The notes under the pieces are model-generated. The model saw only the letters and a program-made list of their open reading frames with translations, did no database searches and was not told the origin of the DNA. The translations under genes were made by a program, and so were the position numbers. From the NCBI GenBank assembly GCA_012656075.1, contig JAAKBF010000151.1, forward strand, positions 868,001-932,000: DNA of 64,000 nucleotides, in the 5' to 3' direction. The stretch comes from Phytophthora hibernalis. Lineage: Eukaryota > Oomycota > Peronosporomycetes > Peronosporales > Peronosporaceae. Shown in pieces: positions 1 to 11,548 of the stretch (positions within the stretch are counted from its first letter, which is position 1; every line of letters starts with the position of its first letter).

Positions 1-3000
1 GCGTGATGTTTCGGTTTGCATGTCCGCTGTCTTTCGTCGGCTTGGATGTTGCCATGAACTCCTCCACAAGTGCAATTATCCTACCTCGTGAAATTTTGCC
101 GGAACCTTTGGCGTCATTTTCCTTAAACATTCTCCGGTAGTTCTGTATTGAACTCGAGTCAAACAGCTTTTTCAACACCTGTGAGGATTACGAATGCGTC
201 AGTGCTGCTGCTAGTACAAATGTAGGACGCATTACAACGGTACCTTGTCTACACTGTTCTTGCTACTTGACTTCGAAGACGGTGACGCACTTTCTGTACT
301 CGACGATGATGAAGAATCTGAACTTGAGGTATCATTACCGTTTCTAAGCAACTGTAGCTTTGGTTTCTTCTTCAGTGCACCTTCTTCGAAGAGCTGGTGT
401 GCAAGGGACATTACACAAATGTCAACAATCTAAAGATCGAAGTGATAAACAGCGTGAGGTGCATACCGACATAGCTAGTTGCTCCAGCAAGAAAAGAGAC
501 TCTGTGCCGATCCCATTCGTCCTGTAGTGGTTCATGAAATCAGTCGAACGAAGCAAAACCCTGAGGAATGTAAAGACATACTGACCTGCCACGCTTCAAT
601 CTTCGTCTCCGTGCCTGGTCAGATGAACTCCCGTCGTAGTCAGAGTCATCTTGTTTCTTCTTACTAAGCTTCAGGGCCTCCAATGGCACGTCTTCTTCGA
701 CAACTCCATCTTTGTATCGAATCTACATTGAAAACGCCACTGTTAGGATAGCATACATCGTTGCAAGGCAGTTCAGGTGGTGCAGCGTACCGTGTAGGTT
801 CCGTCGGAGTTTTTCTCGAGCACGACAGCCTTTGCCCATTTCTCAGACTTTTTCGGTTTGGATAGCTTGCTTGATCGCCGCCAATTCGACATCACATGTT
901 GATTTCGGCGGTAGCTCGATCCCTTGGAGCGTCGTTGTTTTGCCTTCCCTGCTGAATGATCGTCCGAGTCCTCAGAATCGGAGCAGGAAACCAACAACTT
1001 CCTTGATACCCGCTTGGAAGTGTCGCCGTCTTCATATCTAACGTCACAGCTGCCGTCTGAATGAACTTTTCGAACGATTCCAACTCGTCGTGTCTTCTTG
1101 TCTTCTGCTTTTCGATTCGTGACCCGAGATCCTTTTTTAAGAGAAGGCTGCTCCGCACGATCGGATTCAGAAGATTCTGACGAAGAGTGTGATTTTGACT
1201 TCTTCTTGGGTTTTGTCTTTGATATTTCTTGATCAGAGTCGGTGGGCTCCTCATCGCGGGTATTCCGTTTCTCTTCTGGTTGAATGAGGTCGGCCGGGAC
1301 ACGAGTGTCTTTGTCTCCATCGTCGAAAGTGATATCGTAAGTTCCATCACTACGTACACGAGAAATTTTACCTCGGAAGAGTTTGTTGCCTCTCTGAAAT
1401 GGTGCTTTAACTACGTCGCCAACTTCAAAAGATTTTTTCAGCTTCTTCTTTAATTTCTCATCGTCTTTGTCGCGTTCGTCCACATCATCTACACGTTGGA
1501 TGAAATCTACTTCAACACGTTCCTCAACATCACCGTCCTCATACTTGATATCGTAGGTGCCATCCATGCGCTCACGCGTGATTTTTCCTGCAAAGAACTT
1601 AGCTCCGCGCTTATATTTTGCCTTCACTAAGTCACCAACCCGAAGTGACCGCTTCGTTGAGCCCTTTGAACCTGTCCTCGGGCTGGCTTGAGACTTCGTT
1701 GATACCAGTTTATCTTTTCAGGTTTACCTGAATCAGCATCTTCAATTAAATTTGCTTCTACGCGAATTTCCGAATCTCCGTCATCGTACTTGATGTCGTA
1801 GGTCCCATTCATGTGAACTTTCGCGATTTTACCTGGGAATAACCTCTTCCCCTTGCCATAGTACGCGCTCACGAGATCACCAACTTCCCATGTGCCGGTC
1901 TTCTTTTTCGCAGTAGAGTTCTTCTTCTTGTCCTCATCCGAATCTGCAAACATATCCTCATTGTCGCTGTACTCGATTTGGTTTGCCTCCACGCGGGTTT
2001 CGCTCTCGCCATCGTCGTAATCGATGTCGTACGTGCCGTCGGGACGCACTTTGCTGATTTTACCTGGAAACAAGCGTTTCCCTTTATTGTATCGTGCCTT
2101 CACCTTCTTCCCTACTGTAAGTTTCTTGGTAGTCCCTTTTGCAAGTTTTCTTTCCTCATCACTGTCAGCTTTAACGTCCGCCGAAGCTTCAATATTTTCC
2201 ACTTTCACTCGCTTTTCCTCGTCTCCATCTTCGTACACAATATCGTACGTGCCATCGGCGTGTATTCTCTTGACTTTGCCTAAGAACAACTTCTTACCTC
2301 CCTTGTATCGCGCCTTAACCCTTTGACCGACGCGAAACCCACTGCTTTTCGATTTCGTACGCGTTGGCGCTTCATCGCCGCTATCCTGCTTCCGTACCTC
2401 CGGGTTCGGTTCAATCAGATCTTTCGGCACTCGAGTCTCCAAATCTCCATCGTCATAGGTGATGTCGTACGTGCCATCCGACCTCACTCGAGCAATTTTA
2501 CCGCTATAAAGCTTGGTGCCCTTGTTGTATCTCGCATTCACCTTGTCACCTACTGCAAAAGCACGCTATCGAGTTTCTTCCGTGAGGACGACGCACCCAG
2601 CGGTGTTTTGTCCAGTTTTGAGGACACTTCAACATCAGCCGCCGCCATTTTCTTCTCAATGTCACCGTCCGAATACTCGACGTCGTACGTGTCATCTCGA
2701 TGCACGCGGATGATTTTCCCAGGGAACCATCGACTACCGCCATTGCACCGAGCTCGAACCGAGTCCCCGACCTCCAGAACCGTTTTCAACTTTTCGGATA
2801 CTTTCCTAGTATCAGATGACAAGGATGCGAGCTTTGAAGGTGATTTGCCTGGTGACTTGACTGTCGCTTCCCCGCCCAGTCGAATGGGAGACTTCTTCTC
2901 TTTGGTGTCGCTCATGTCCTTGGCCTCCTCAACGTCGTCCAACGGAACGTTTTTCTTGAGAGTTCCGTTGTTGAGTTTGATGACGCACGAGTTGGACGAC

Positions 3001-3074
3001 GACCGGATCTGGATCAAGACGCCAATGTCCTCCGTGCCCACGATCCCCACCAACATACCCGTCTTGAGCACCAT
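1..3074 (-). CDS. Tandem Tudor-like repeat protein (3' end outside window)
   Basis: Starts at ATG 3074 and leaves the window at base 1 (at least 913 residues). The reading frame appears broken, but six GT-AG introns restore one frame exactly: 2596-2553, 1727-1672, 790-723, 585-522, 466-430 and 243-179, with matching phases at every junction. The protein carries nine repeats of about 60-80 residues with the core DGTYDI-x-Y-DDGD-x-E-x-RV, each preceded by VGD-x-V-x-ARY-x-KG and a GKI turn, typical of Tudor/Agenet-like barrels. Linkers are charged and Ser-rich. The last visible exon has a degenerate EF-hand-like stretch (DAKGSGKIS). Tudor-like barrels commonly bind methylated Lys/Arg or act as chromatin scaffolds; the ligand here is unknown. 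It is divergent from the cyclase gene with about 200 bp between start codons. The 37-bp intron is the least certain part. Confidence 0.75.
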
Positions 3075-3280
3075 GATGAACTCACTACCAGATCCGTTTG
3101 AACGGACGCCGCAATGTTCAAATGGTAGCAGATACTATCAATACGGACACGTCATCACAACTTGTCCAGCATGGCATCCGTTACCACTATTCCTGAGCTC
3201 GGTGCCCACTTTAGCCGACGTTCTGTCCTTTGCTAGAACTGTCGATTCGTCCTGGAAGTCCCAATCTCTCGGTTGGTGCC

Positions 3281-6200
3281 ATGCCGTCGCTCAGGACGAT
3301 AAAACCAATGGACACTCTGAGTGCGTCATTGGGCGCGATGCCGCTCGTTCCAAGGCAGAAGACCGCGATCGAGCCGATCACGTCTCGCACCAGCACCATT
3401 TCCAACAAGATCATGCAGGGCATCGACCAGATTGAGTCGGTTCGTGGCACTCTCATGAATTCGGCGGCACTCACGGGTTTGACGTCTCGCCGACTGCAGT
3501 CACAGGTTGTACCCGAGAGTCCGGTCGATAAACGGGCACGAGAGAGCTCCGTGTCTCGAGCTACCGCAGTGAGCGAGTTCATCCTGTTCCTGAAAATCAT
3601 GGACGAGGTGGCCATTCACCATATCACGCTCTACTTCATCAACATCAACACGCTCGCAGTGATTCTCAAGATGGAGAAGTCGTTTGCCAAGTACTACGCC
3701 AGCTCGCAGCACAAACTGTACTTGCGTGGACTGCTCACGTTAATCGGCTTTATGATCTCCACGTTCGTGTATGACTACATCGTGCTCTGGGAGGATTATA
3801 GTGTGGGCACGAATGCAACGGCGGACGGCGTTGTCAACACCAAGCTGCCAAAGTTTACTATCGTTGTAGTGCTGAAGCTTGCGGTGGTGCTGCCACTGCT
3901 GCTTCTCACCTTCTTTCGAGCAAGGAAACACCCGTACGACGAAGATTTCAAGCTCACGTGGATTTGTATCTGCGTCGTGGCGAGCTACCCGGTCGTGTAC
4001 AACAAAATCACGAATGACTACGGTGTATCCTGGGTCTGCCTCGTTATTATGTACGTCTACAGCTGCACGCCCATCAGGTTCTTCCCCGTTTCAATTTTCT
4101 GCCTCGCGTACTTGGCAACGTACGTTGTCGTCATGCTCGCGTACGTTCCAGGTGGATCAACTTCGTCAGCGTCTTCCAGTCGACAAGAAATTGCGAATGA
4201 GACGTTGTATGCCTGCTTGTTTTTCTTCTTGATCTTACTACCGAGTCAGTCGCGCGAATTCGCTATCCGCGTGAGCTACATGAGCGAACTCATGGTGCTC
4301 TTGCAGCAGGAGCAGCTGAAAATGGAGGAGACCCGATCCAAGGCTTTGCTCAATAGTATGCTTCCCGAGTCCATCGTTGTCCAGCTTCAGTGTGGCCGAG
4401 AGCTTATCGCCGACGAATACGCAGATGCCACCGTGCTTTTTGCTGAGGTGTGCGATTTTGACCTCTTCTCGTCCAAGCTGCAGCCTCAGCAAGTTGTCGA
4501 GCTGCTCAATATACTCTTCTACAAGTTTGACAAGCTTGTGGATGTACATCATGTGCACAAGGTGGAGACCATCGGTGCCGTCTACATGGTGGTTGGCGGG
4601 TGCCCTGACGTGATTAATAACCACGCTGAGTTGGTTGCGAACCTCGCTCTCGATATGATCCGCTGCATCCCAGAAGTTAGCGCCAAAATTGCTCGCAAGA
4701 ATTGGGGGCACATGGTCACGAATCTCAACATCCGCGTCGGGATCAACAGCGGTGGCTTAATGGCAGGTGTTGTAGGCATCCGAAATCCGCGCTTCAAATT
4801 GTTCGGAGACACTGTCAATGTAGCTTCTCGTATGGAGACTACCAATCTGCCTGGTCAGATTCAGATCACGGAGGCGACACACAACGCAATCTACCACAAG
4901 TTTCACACCGCCTTGCGCGGCAAAGTTTTCGTGAAAGGCCGAGGCGACATGAACTCGTACTTCTTGCGCGGCAAGGACGGATACATTGTGCCGCCAGCCT
5001 CGGTAGTTTCGAAGGAGCACGGTGGGTCAAGTGATGTGGTGGCTGAACCTGCTTCGGGCAGCAGCAGTCCGACGTCAGGCCGCTCTAGACGAACCAGTCG
5101 TATGCCCGGAGCAGCTATCAACGCCATTCCGGAACACCACCACAACGAAGCTCCTGCTCCGACCCTTTCTCCGATCCTTTCTTCTCCTCTGAAGTCAAAC
5201 CTGATCGAGGAAAGTCTGCCGCCAATCCCAAAGGCGGCAAATGCTCGTCAGCCGAGAAGAATCAGCCGCATGGGAGCACTAGACTCGTCGAACAAGCAAA
5301 CTTCCATCGCGAACTTGCTAGCGCTTGCCCCACCTTCAGGAAGAAGTCCGTCCATCATTATGCAGCTTCCCGAGGGTACCAAACTCCCGACCAGTAAAGA
5401 GGACGTTGCAAGTGCGGCATCTCCTTCACACTCATTGCTTGCACTAGCCGACCAACCTCCATCTCCCAACGCACCAACGCGATTAGCTCAGCGACGAGGG
5501 ACAGTGAGTGCGCTCAGAGGCCACAGTTTAAGCCAAATCGCTACTGTCCGTAGATCAATGTTCAGGGAAAACATTTTTGATATCGTGGAGGACATCGACG
5601 CGAATGGAGACCCTGAGAAAGACGACGCCGCGTTGTTCAGCGCCACCATTATGACACTTCCTAAAGGTTTGACTCGCACAGAGGTGTTATTTCGCGTGCA
5701 TGGCAATCGAATGGGTCTTCGCGGCCTAACAAAAGAGGCCTATGAGTTCGAAGAGAGCTACCGTATTGAGAACCGTGCTCGTTGGTTGCACTTCCTTCGG
5801 TTGTCGGTCACCGTGTTCCTGGTCCTCAAGCCCTTTCTCACGCTGTACCAGACCATAAGGCTGTCTACTATCCGCTCCTTTGACGAAAGTCAACTCATTT
5901 TCCTGCTCAACTTCTGCATTATGTACCCGGTCATGCTGGGCTTCTTGTTGCACACGTTCTCGCCAACTTTCAGCAACTGGGAGCAGCTTGCATCGGTGAT
6001 GGTTATCTCGGTAGTTGCCGTCATTTTATGTGCTGAAAGTCTCGCGACCAACTCGCTCGGCCACGCATACATGAGTGCGCTTGCCCTGTACCAGTGCTAC
6101 TTCGCGAACGTGTCGTTCCTTCTCCGCGTGATAAACGGTTTTGAAATCTTGGCCTTGTACTTGCTGGCCAACCTCCTGGTCGCGCCGTATTTCGGCTGGG

Positions 6201-7005
6201 AAGTGAACGCGACTCAGCTCCGCGTCCTGCGCAACGCGCTTTACATCTTCATGTTCTTCGCCGGCCAAGCGTGGGTCGTGTTTAACTCGGAGTTCAAGCA
6301 GCGTATCAATCACTACCGGGACATCACACTCAACTCTCAGAAGCAGAAACTCGTCGAGGAAGAGGCTCGCATCACGAAATTGCTGCTGAATCTGCTCCCG
6401 AGACCATCGTGCACAAGCTCAAGGAAGACCCGCAAGCCACGATCGCCGACTTCTTCGACAACGTGACTGTACTGTTCACCGACATGGTCAACTTCACGGC
6501 CTACTCGTCCAAAGTCTCAGCCATGGAACTCGTGCAGTTTCTGAACGACATGTATACGCGCTTCGACACGATCGCCGAGCGCGAAGTGCTGTACAAAGTG
6601 GAAATCATCGGAGACGCCTACTTCGTGGTCGGCGGGTGCCCGATCGTGAACACCAGCAACGCGTTGGCGGTGGTGACTGCTGCCACCGACATGTTCGCGG
6701 CACTACCGCTGCTACGACGCAACTGCGGCGTCCCCGACCTCAACATCCGAATCGGTGTTCACTCGGGGCCTGTACTCGCTGGTGTTGTCGGTAGTAAAGA
6801 CCCTCGTTACCACCTCTTCGGAGACACAGTGAGCATTGCGCACTTTCTCGAAAGCAGCGGCGTGCCCGGTCGGATCCACATTAGCGAAAGTACGTGGGCC
6901 AGCATGAACAAGGAGACACCCGGGCACGGCTTCAAGGTCGAGTACCACACGCTACTGTCCATCAACGGCAGCTCCAAGAAGCTGCGAACGTACTTCGTGC
7001 TGTGA
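3281..7005 (+). CDS. Twelve-TM class III adenylyl/guanylyl cyclase, one frameshift
   Basis: About 1241 residues once a single missing base near 6397-6401 is allowed for. Two hydrophobic cassettes (roughly 3716-4270 and 5780-6290) each precede a cyclase catalytic domain, the layout of animal-type transmembrane adenylyl cyclases. The first domain (about residues 350-560) keeps the N-x3-R transition-state pair (VNVASRM) but has lost both metal Asp positions (LFAEVCDF, ETIGAVY). The second (from about 6360) keeps both Asp (LFTDMVNF, EIIGDAY) but has lost the N-x3-R pair (VSIAHFL). One complementary active site can therefore be built from the two halves. Purine-specifying positions are Glu and Lys in the first domain, matching neither the usual AC (Lys/Asp) nor GC (Glu/Cys) pair, so the substrate is open. 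The linker is Ser/Pro-rich. ATG 3281 is the first in-frame ATG of this reading frame; the frame opens earlier only with a TTG. Confidence 0.85.
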
Positions 7006-7939
7006 GTCGACACGCTATTTAACTGCATTTTGTACTGATAGACCCGGTTGAACCGGAACCTCGTGTCAACCAGCTTCAAAACGACGAAGTTAAAGAGTAG
7101 TTTTCAATGCAGTCAAAAAGTCGAATTTTTCGCACCTGGGACAGGCTGTGAGAATCTAGACCTCCGTTGGATGAAATGCATTGTGTGACGCTGGTGCTGC
7201 CCGTTGCAGTGCAACTTGCACCCGACAAGTCCAGCGTTGTGGGTATCACCGAAACCTTTAGACATGAACAGGTTTCGGCTCTGCACCGACGAGCAATCAA
7301 CCTCCCATTCCGCCGCACGGACGAGAAAATCCTGAACTGTTCGGAGCCTGCAACTCGTGGAACGACGACGGGCGAATGTGTGAGTGTGTCGTTCATTGCA
7401 GCGAGTTGGAAAATGCTGTGGTAAAACTTACACATACTAGCAACTTGCAAATACTTGCGGCAATAGCGACAAGTTAAAGCTGAAATATACCTAATTACCT
7501 ATCATATCAAATGATCATAAGTTGTTAGAATAGCGTAACTTTGGTCACAACGGGATCTGGCTCCGAATACCCTTTGAAATGCGATATAATTAAGTGGTGA
7601 CATCGCCTAGTCACGACAAGAACACCTAGCCCTAATAGAAAGTATACATCCAGTATACGTCCCGATCTAAGGCGATCAACGACATTGTAGCCTCGAAAAA
7701 TGCCAAAAGCAGGCCAAATGGCAATCGTCCACCCTCACCAACGTTGCGTCGCCAATACCAGTACCTCCGACTCGGAGGTGCGTAGAAACATGTAACAGGA
7801 ATATAACATTGTTGCTGATTTCATGCCAAAACGACTCGTTTTAAAACACTCCTGAAAAAAAGCATTGTCGGAACTGCGGAAGACTTCATTTGGATAATCT
7901 ACGCCACGTCACAGTTTTTCTCCAAAAGTTTCATTTGAC
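7006..7939. other. Intergenic, no gene seen
   Basis: The 934 bp between the cyclase stop and the PFK2 start contain only short reading frames without recognisable motifs on either strand. It is somewhat AT-rich around 7440-7700. It presumably holds the cyclase 3' UTR and the PFK2 promoter. Confidence 0.5.
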
Positions 7940-10347
7940 ATGGCCAGTGCATCGTCCACCCCGTGTATACTGTATACCAACTATACACCTCCGCTTCAAG
8001 CGCCCCAATACCAGCCCACAATCGAACCGTCAGCCTCGTACGCAAGTGTCGTCATGAGTTCTGACGCGTCACCCGATGGCGCCTCCCACGCTGAAGGAGC
8101 CACCAGTCCCCTGTCCCTCGACTCGCCCCCTCCCTCCCTCAAAGTGCACGTGGAACCCGCGCGCGACGCGAAGCCGCCACTGCTGAGCGAGGAGGCGGCG
8201 CATCTGTATCCGGCTGTGCTGGAGTGGAGTCGTCCCTGTGAGTCCGTAGGCGTCACAGGCTCCTTCAACAAGTACGTCACCATATAACCTAACATTCCAG
8301 CTTTCTAACCGTGCAATTCCGACGGTGCTAACGTGATTTTTGATGCAGCTGGGGCTCGCAGATCCTGCTCAAGCCGCAGGATGATACGTCGCTGTTCCGT
8401 GCCAAGCTGTGGCTGCCTGTGGGCACGCACCTGTTCAAGTTCTGCGTGGACGGAGCTTGGCAGTACGATCCGGAGGTGGCGTTCGCTCCAGATGAGTACG
8501 GCAACCTCAACAACTTCATCAAGATCGCACCTTTAGTGGACGCTCAGACCAAGGAGAAGCCACTGCAGAGAGCCATCCGCACCATCATCCGAGACAGTGA
8601 AGGCCTACCAGTGATGAACCCTGTAGCCAGTGAAGAACTCATGAAGCTGCGACTGCAGACGTCCCCTGTACTGCGACCGCAGCGGTCTCCCACCAACAGG
8701 ACGCACCAGGAAAGTCGGTCGGACCCGATACCCAGGTCCACGCCGCTGACAGCCCCTCGTAAACCGCAGGAGATGGAGGACTCGGAGTACGGCATTGAAG
8801 TGAGCGAGAGACGCATGAGCAGCCACAATATTCTTAACGGCGGCTTGAGCCGACCCCGGGCAGGGACGTTGACCAGGTCCAAGAGTGAGGAGTCGCTGTC
8901 TGGCCTTGCGACCACGGACGTGGCGGCCACGCCCAAGTACACCAACTACATGGACGACGCCATCTCCAACTCGGTGCTGCTGGCGGCCACCACGCAGCAC
9001 TTTGGCGGGGACCTCGTCACGCATGAGCACAATACCCGGGCTCAACTGGGCGGACATCGGTCTGTGCTGGTGCGCGGCCCGCATACGGCCATGCAGACGA
9101 CCCCGAAGCAACGCGGCGGGGGTAAGCTCATTATCTTTCTGGTTGGTCTGCCGGGTCGTGGCAAGACGTACATTGGCCACATCCTCGCGCGCCACTTGAC
9201 GTGGATGGGCCACCAATCGCGCACGTTTAACACTGGAGAATACCGCCGGAAGCTTGTTGGCTCGAACGTGAACCACGCGTTCTGGGACCCGTTCAACGAG
9301 GAGTCGTTCCAGATCCGCACCGAGCTGTCGAAGAAGTGTCTCGAGGACTCGATTGCCGCCTTGGAGAGCAACGACTGCGACTGTGTGATCTTTGATGCCA
9401 CGAACGTGACGCGCAAGCGCCGCCAGATGCTGGTGAACGAGGTGCACCAGCGATACAAGTGCGAAATGATGTTCATCGAGTCTGTGTGTGACGACCCGGA
9501 CCTCATCGCATCGTCGATTAATGAGATGAAGTTGAACTCGGCAGATTACGCTGGTCAGACGATGGAGGAGGCAGCAGAAGACTACAACAGTCGCATCAAC
9601 CACTACCAATCGGTCTACGAACCCCTTGCTGCACACCTCGAGGGCGCGCCGTTTATTAAGATCATCGACGTTGGCCGCCAGATTTTCTGCAACCAGGTGT
9701 ACGGCTACTTGCAGTCGCGAATCATGTTCCTGATGGCTAACCTGAACCTGAAGCCGCGACCGATCTGGCTGAGTCGCCACGGTGAGAGTATGTACAACAC
9801 ACAGAAGCGCATTGGTGGCGATTCCCCTCTTAGCCCACTAGGAGTGCAGTACGCAGAGCAGCTAGACCGGTTTACCGACGCGTACTACCCGACACCCGAC
9901 ACAGAGCTTGCGGTTTGGACGTCGACGATGCTGCGCACGGGTATGACAGTAGAACGCATTGCGGCCCGTGGCCGGTCAATTGTGAAGTGGAAACAGCTAG
10001 ATGAGATCGACGCCGGTATTTGCGACGGCATGACGTACGAGCAGGTGGCCGAGGAGATGCCGGAGGAGTATCTGGCGCGCAAGAACAACAAGCTGCACTA
10101 CCGCTACCCGCGTGGCGAGTCGTACCAGGATGTGATCCACCGCCTCGAGCCGGTGATCACGGAGCTGATGCGTATGGACCAACCCGTGCTGATCGTGGCG
10201 CACCAGGCCATTCTGCGTGTGCTGTACGCGTATCTGACGAACAAGTCCCCGTACGAGTGCCCCACACTCAATATCCCGCTGCACGTGGTCATCCAGGTCA
10301 CACCCAGGGCCTACAAGTGCGAAGAAGTGTGGCACCGCCCCATGTAG
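7940..10347 (+). CDS. 6-phosphofructo-2-kinase/fructose-2,6-bisphosphatase with N-terminal glycogen-binding domain
   Basis: Bifunctional cytosolic enzyme that makes and breaks fructose 2,6-bisphosphate, the allosteric switch between glycolysis and gluconeogenesis. One intron, 8272-8348 (GT-AG, phase 2), joins two exons into a 776-residue protein with no frame break. An AMPK-beta/CBM48-like carbohydrate-binding module spans about residues 70-155 (GSFNNW, FVDGAW/FCVDGAW, NNFIKI). A Ser/Thr/Pro-rich linker with basic sites follows. The kinase domain has a P-loop GLPGRGKTY near residue 375 and the FDATNV motif. The phosphatase domain has LSRHGES with the phospho-accepting His near residue 587, the later Glu (DEIDAG) and the second His (IVAHQA). 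Plant F2KP proteins also carry an N-terminal starch-binding module, so carbohydrate sensing is a reasonable inference. Confidence 0.95.
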
Positions 10348-10494
10348 ATGAATGAACTCAGCCAGATCAGTCCAGTCCAGAAAAAGCCAAAACATCCTAC
10401 CAGCTGAAGGTATGTCGTGCCGTGTCAAATCTCTTGTCTGTCTTGACTGACCTGGACGCCTTCACTAGCTACGAAGTTGCGTGTTGCATACTCT

Positions 10495-11416
10495 TCATTG
10501 TCCATCGCCTGTGGGCAGGCCTAGATAATACACCTCTAACCGATTCTTGTTCGTGCCCAGCGTTTGCTCGTCAAGTCTGCAGACGAGTTTGGTCTCCTTG
10601 TCCACGAACGCCAGGAACTTGTCGATGCCGTCCTGATTGCGTCTCTCCACGCCCATGAGCACGACGCACTTGGGGTTGGCCAGACACAAAAGCTCCATCG
10701 TCTGCGCCAATTCACGCCAGCTCGTGCCGTACAGTGGCTCGTATATACAGTCACACGAGAGCACCACGTCCACCTTGTCGGGGAACTCGGTCAGATACTG
10801 TTGGGTCTGCTGCACGCCCCAGCTCAATGGTCTGGCCACAATCTCTCCCTTGTCGTCCACATCTTCGTCACCTCCTGGAAGTCGCAGCACCTCCGCGTTG
10901 GCCGCCAAATTCACGTGCATCAATCGAAGCAGTTCATCCTGTTCCGTGATCACCACGTGCTTGGCCCCTGCAACGCGCGCTGCCATACCGGGTACACCAC
11001 TGCATCAAAAGTCACCAATTCACCATCGTCAACTCTAAAGTCTCAGCAATTGACCATCAGCCAACTCACATGCCGGCACCAAGTTCCAAAACCCGCAACG
11101 AATTGGTCGGACACTCCAATTCCTGCCGATATTCGACCAAGAACCGCCTTGTCAAGTGTACAGCAGCATCCCACAGCAAAGTACCAGCCCATGCAGCGCC
11201 GGAAAACAACGGAGCGAGTTCATCCGCTTGCTACAAACCAAACATTGACAATTGGTCGTACAAGTCAGACGTGGTCGTACACTTTTCGAACGAAAACTGT
11301 ACCATGAGCAGACTCAGCTTCAGCTGCTGGTCGTACACCCGGACGCGGATGGACTCCTCCACTCTATCCACCTCGCCCTCGTCGAACACCTGCACGATAT
11401 CAGAAGTATCTCCCAT
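10495..11416 (-). CDS. METTL21/Methyltransf_16-like protein lysine methyltransferase
   Basis: Three exons (11416-11303, 11230-11070, 10999-10495) joined by GT-AG introns give 259 residues in one frame. The joined protein shows motif I as VLELGAGIGVPG, the acidic post-I segment (VVITEQD) and the D-C-x-Y-E-P type motif near the middle (SCDCIYEP), typical of seven-beta-strand methyltransferases of family 16 that methylate lysines of chaperones or elongation factors. Only the last exon is long enough to be noticed alone, and it starts just after motif I. ATG 11416 is the first in-frame ATG after an upstream stop. It is convergent with the PFK2 gene, 147 bp apart. The substrate cannot be told from sequence. 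Confidence 0.8.
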
Positions 11417-11548
11417 CGTCCAGTCAAAAATCTCCAATCCAGAAAAACCTGCCAGTACCTTCGAAAGTCAATTCAACTCCCCATACAAACCGTCAGATAA
11501 AACAACAAAAGTCTAAGGAATCAATCCAAGAAACCAAACCAATCGAAC

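Noticed and set aside
1620..2600. Frameshifts in the Tudor-like repeat gene at its two apparent ORF borders
   Set aside because: GT-AG introns of 44 and 56 bp restore the frame and repeat phase exactly, so no indel is needed.
7167..7424. Short ORFs between the cyclase and PFK2 genes
   Set aside because: No ATG context, domain or conserved composition; consistent with chance.
8605..9780. Long minus-strand ORF of 391 codons
   Set aside because: Antisense shadow of the PFK2 coding exon; composition (Arg/His/Val-rich) has no domain features.
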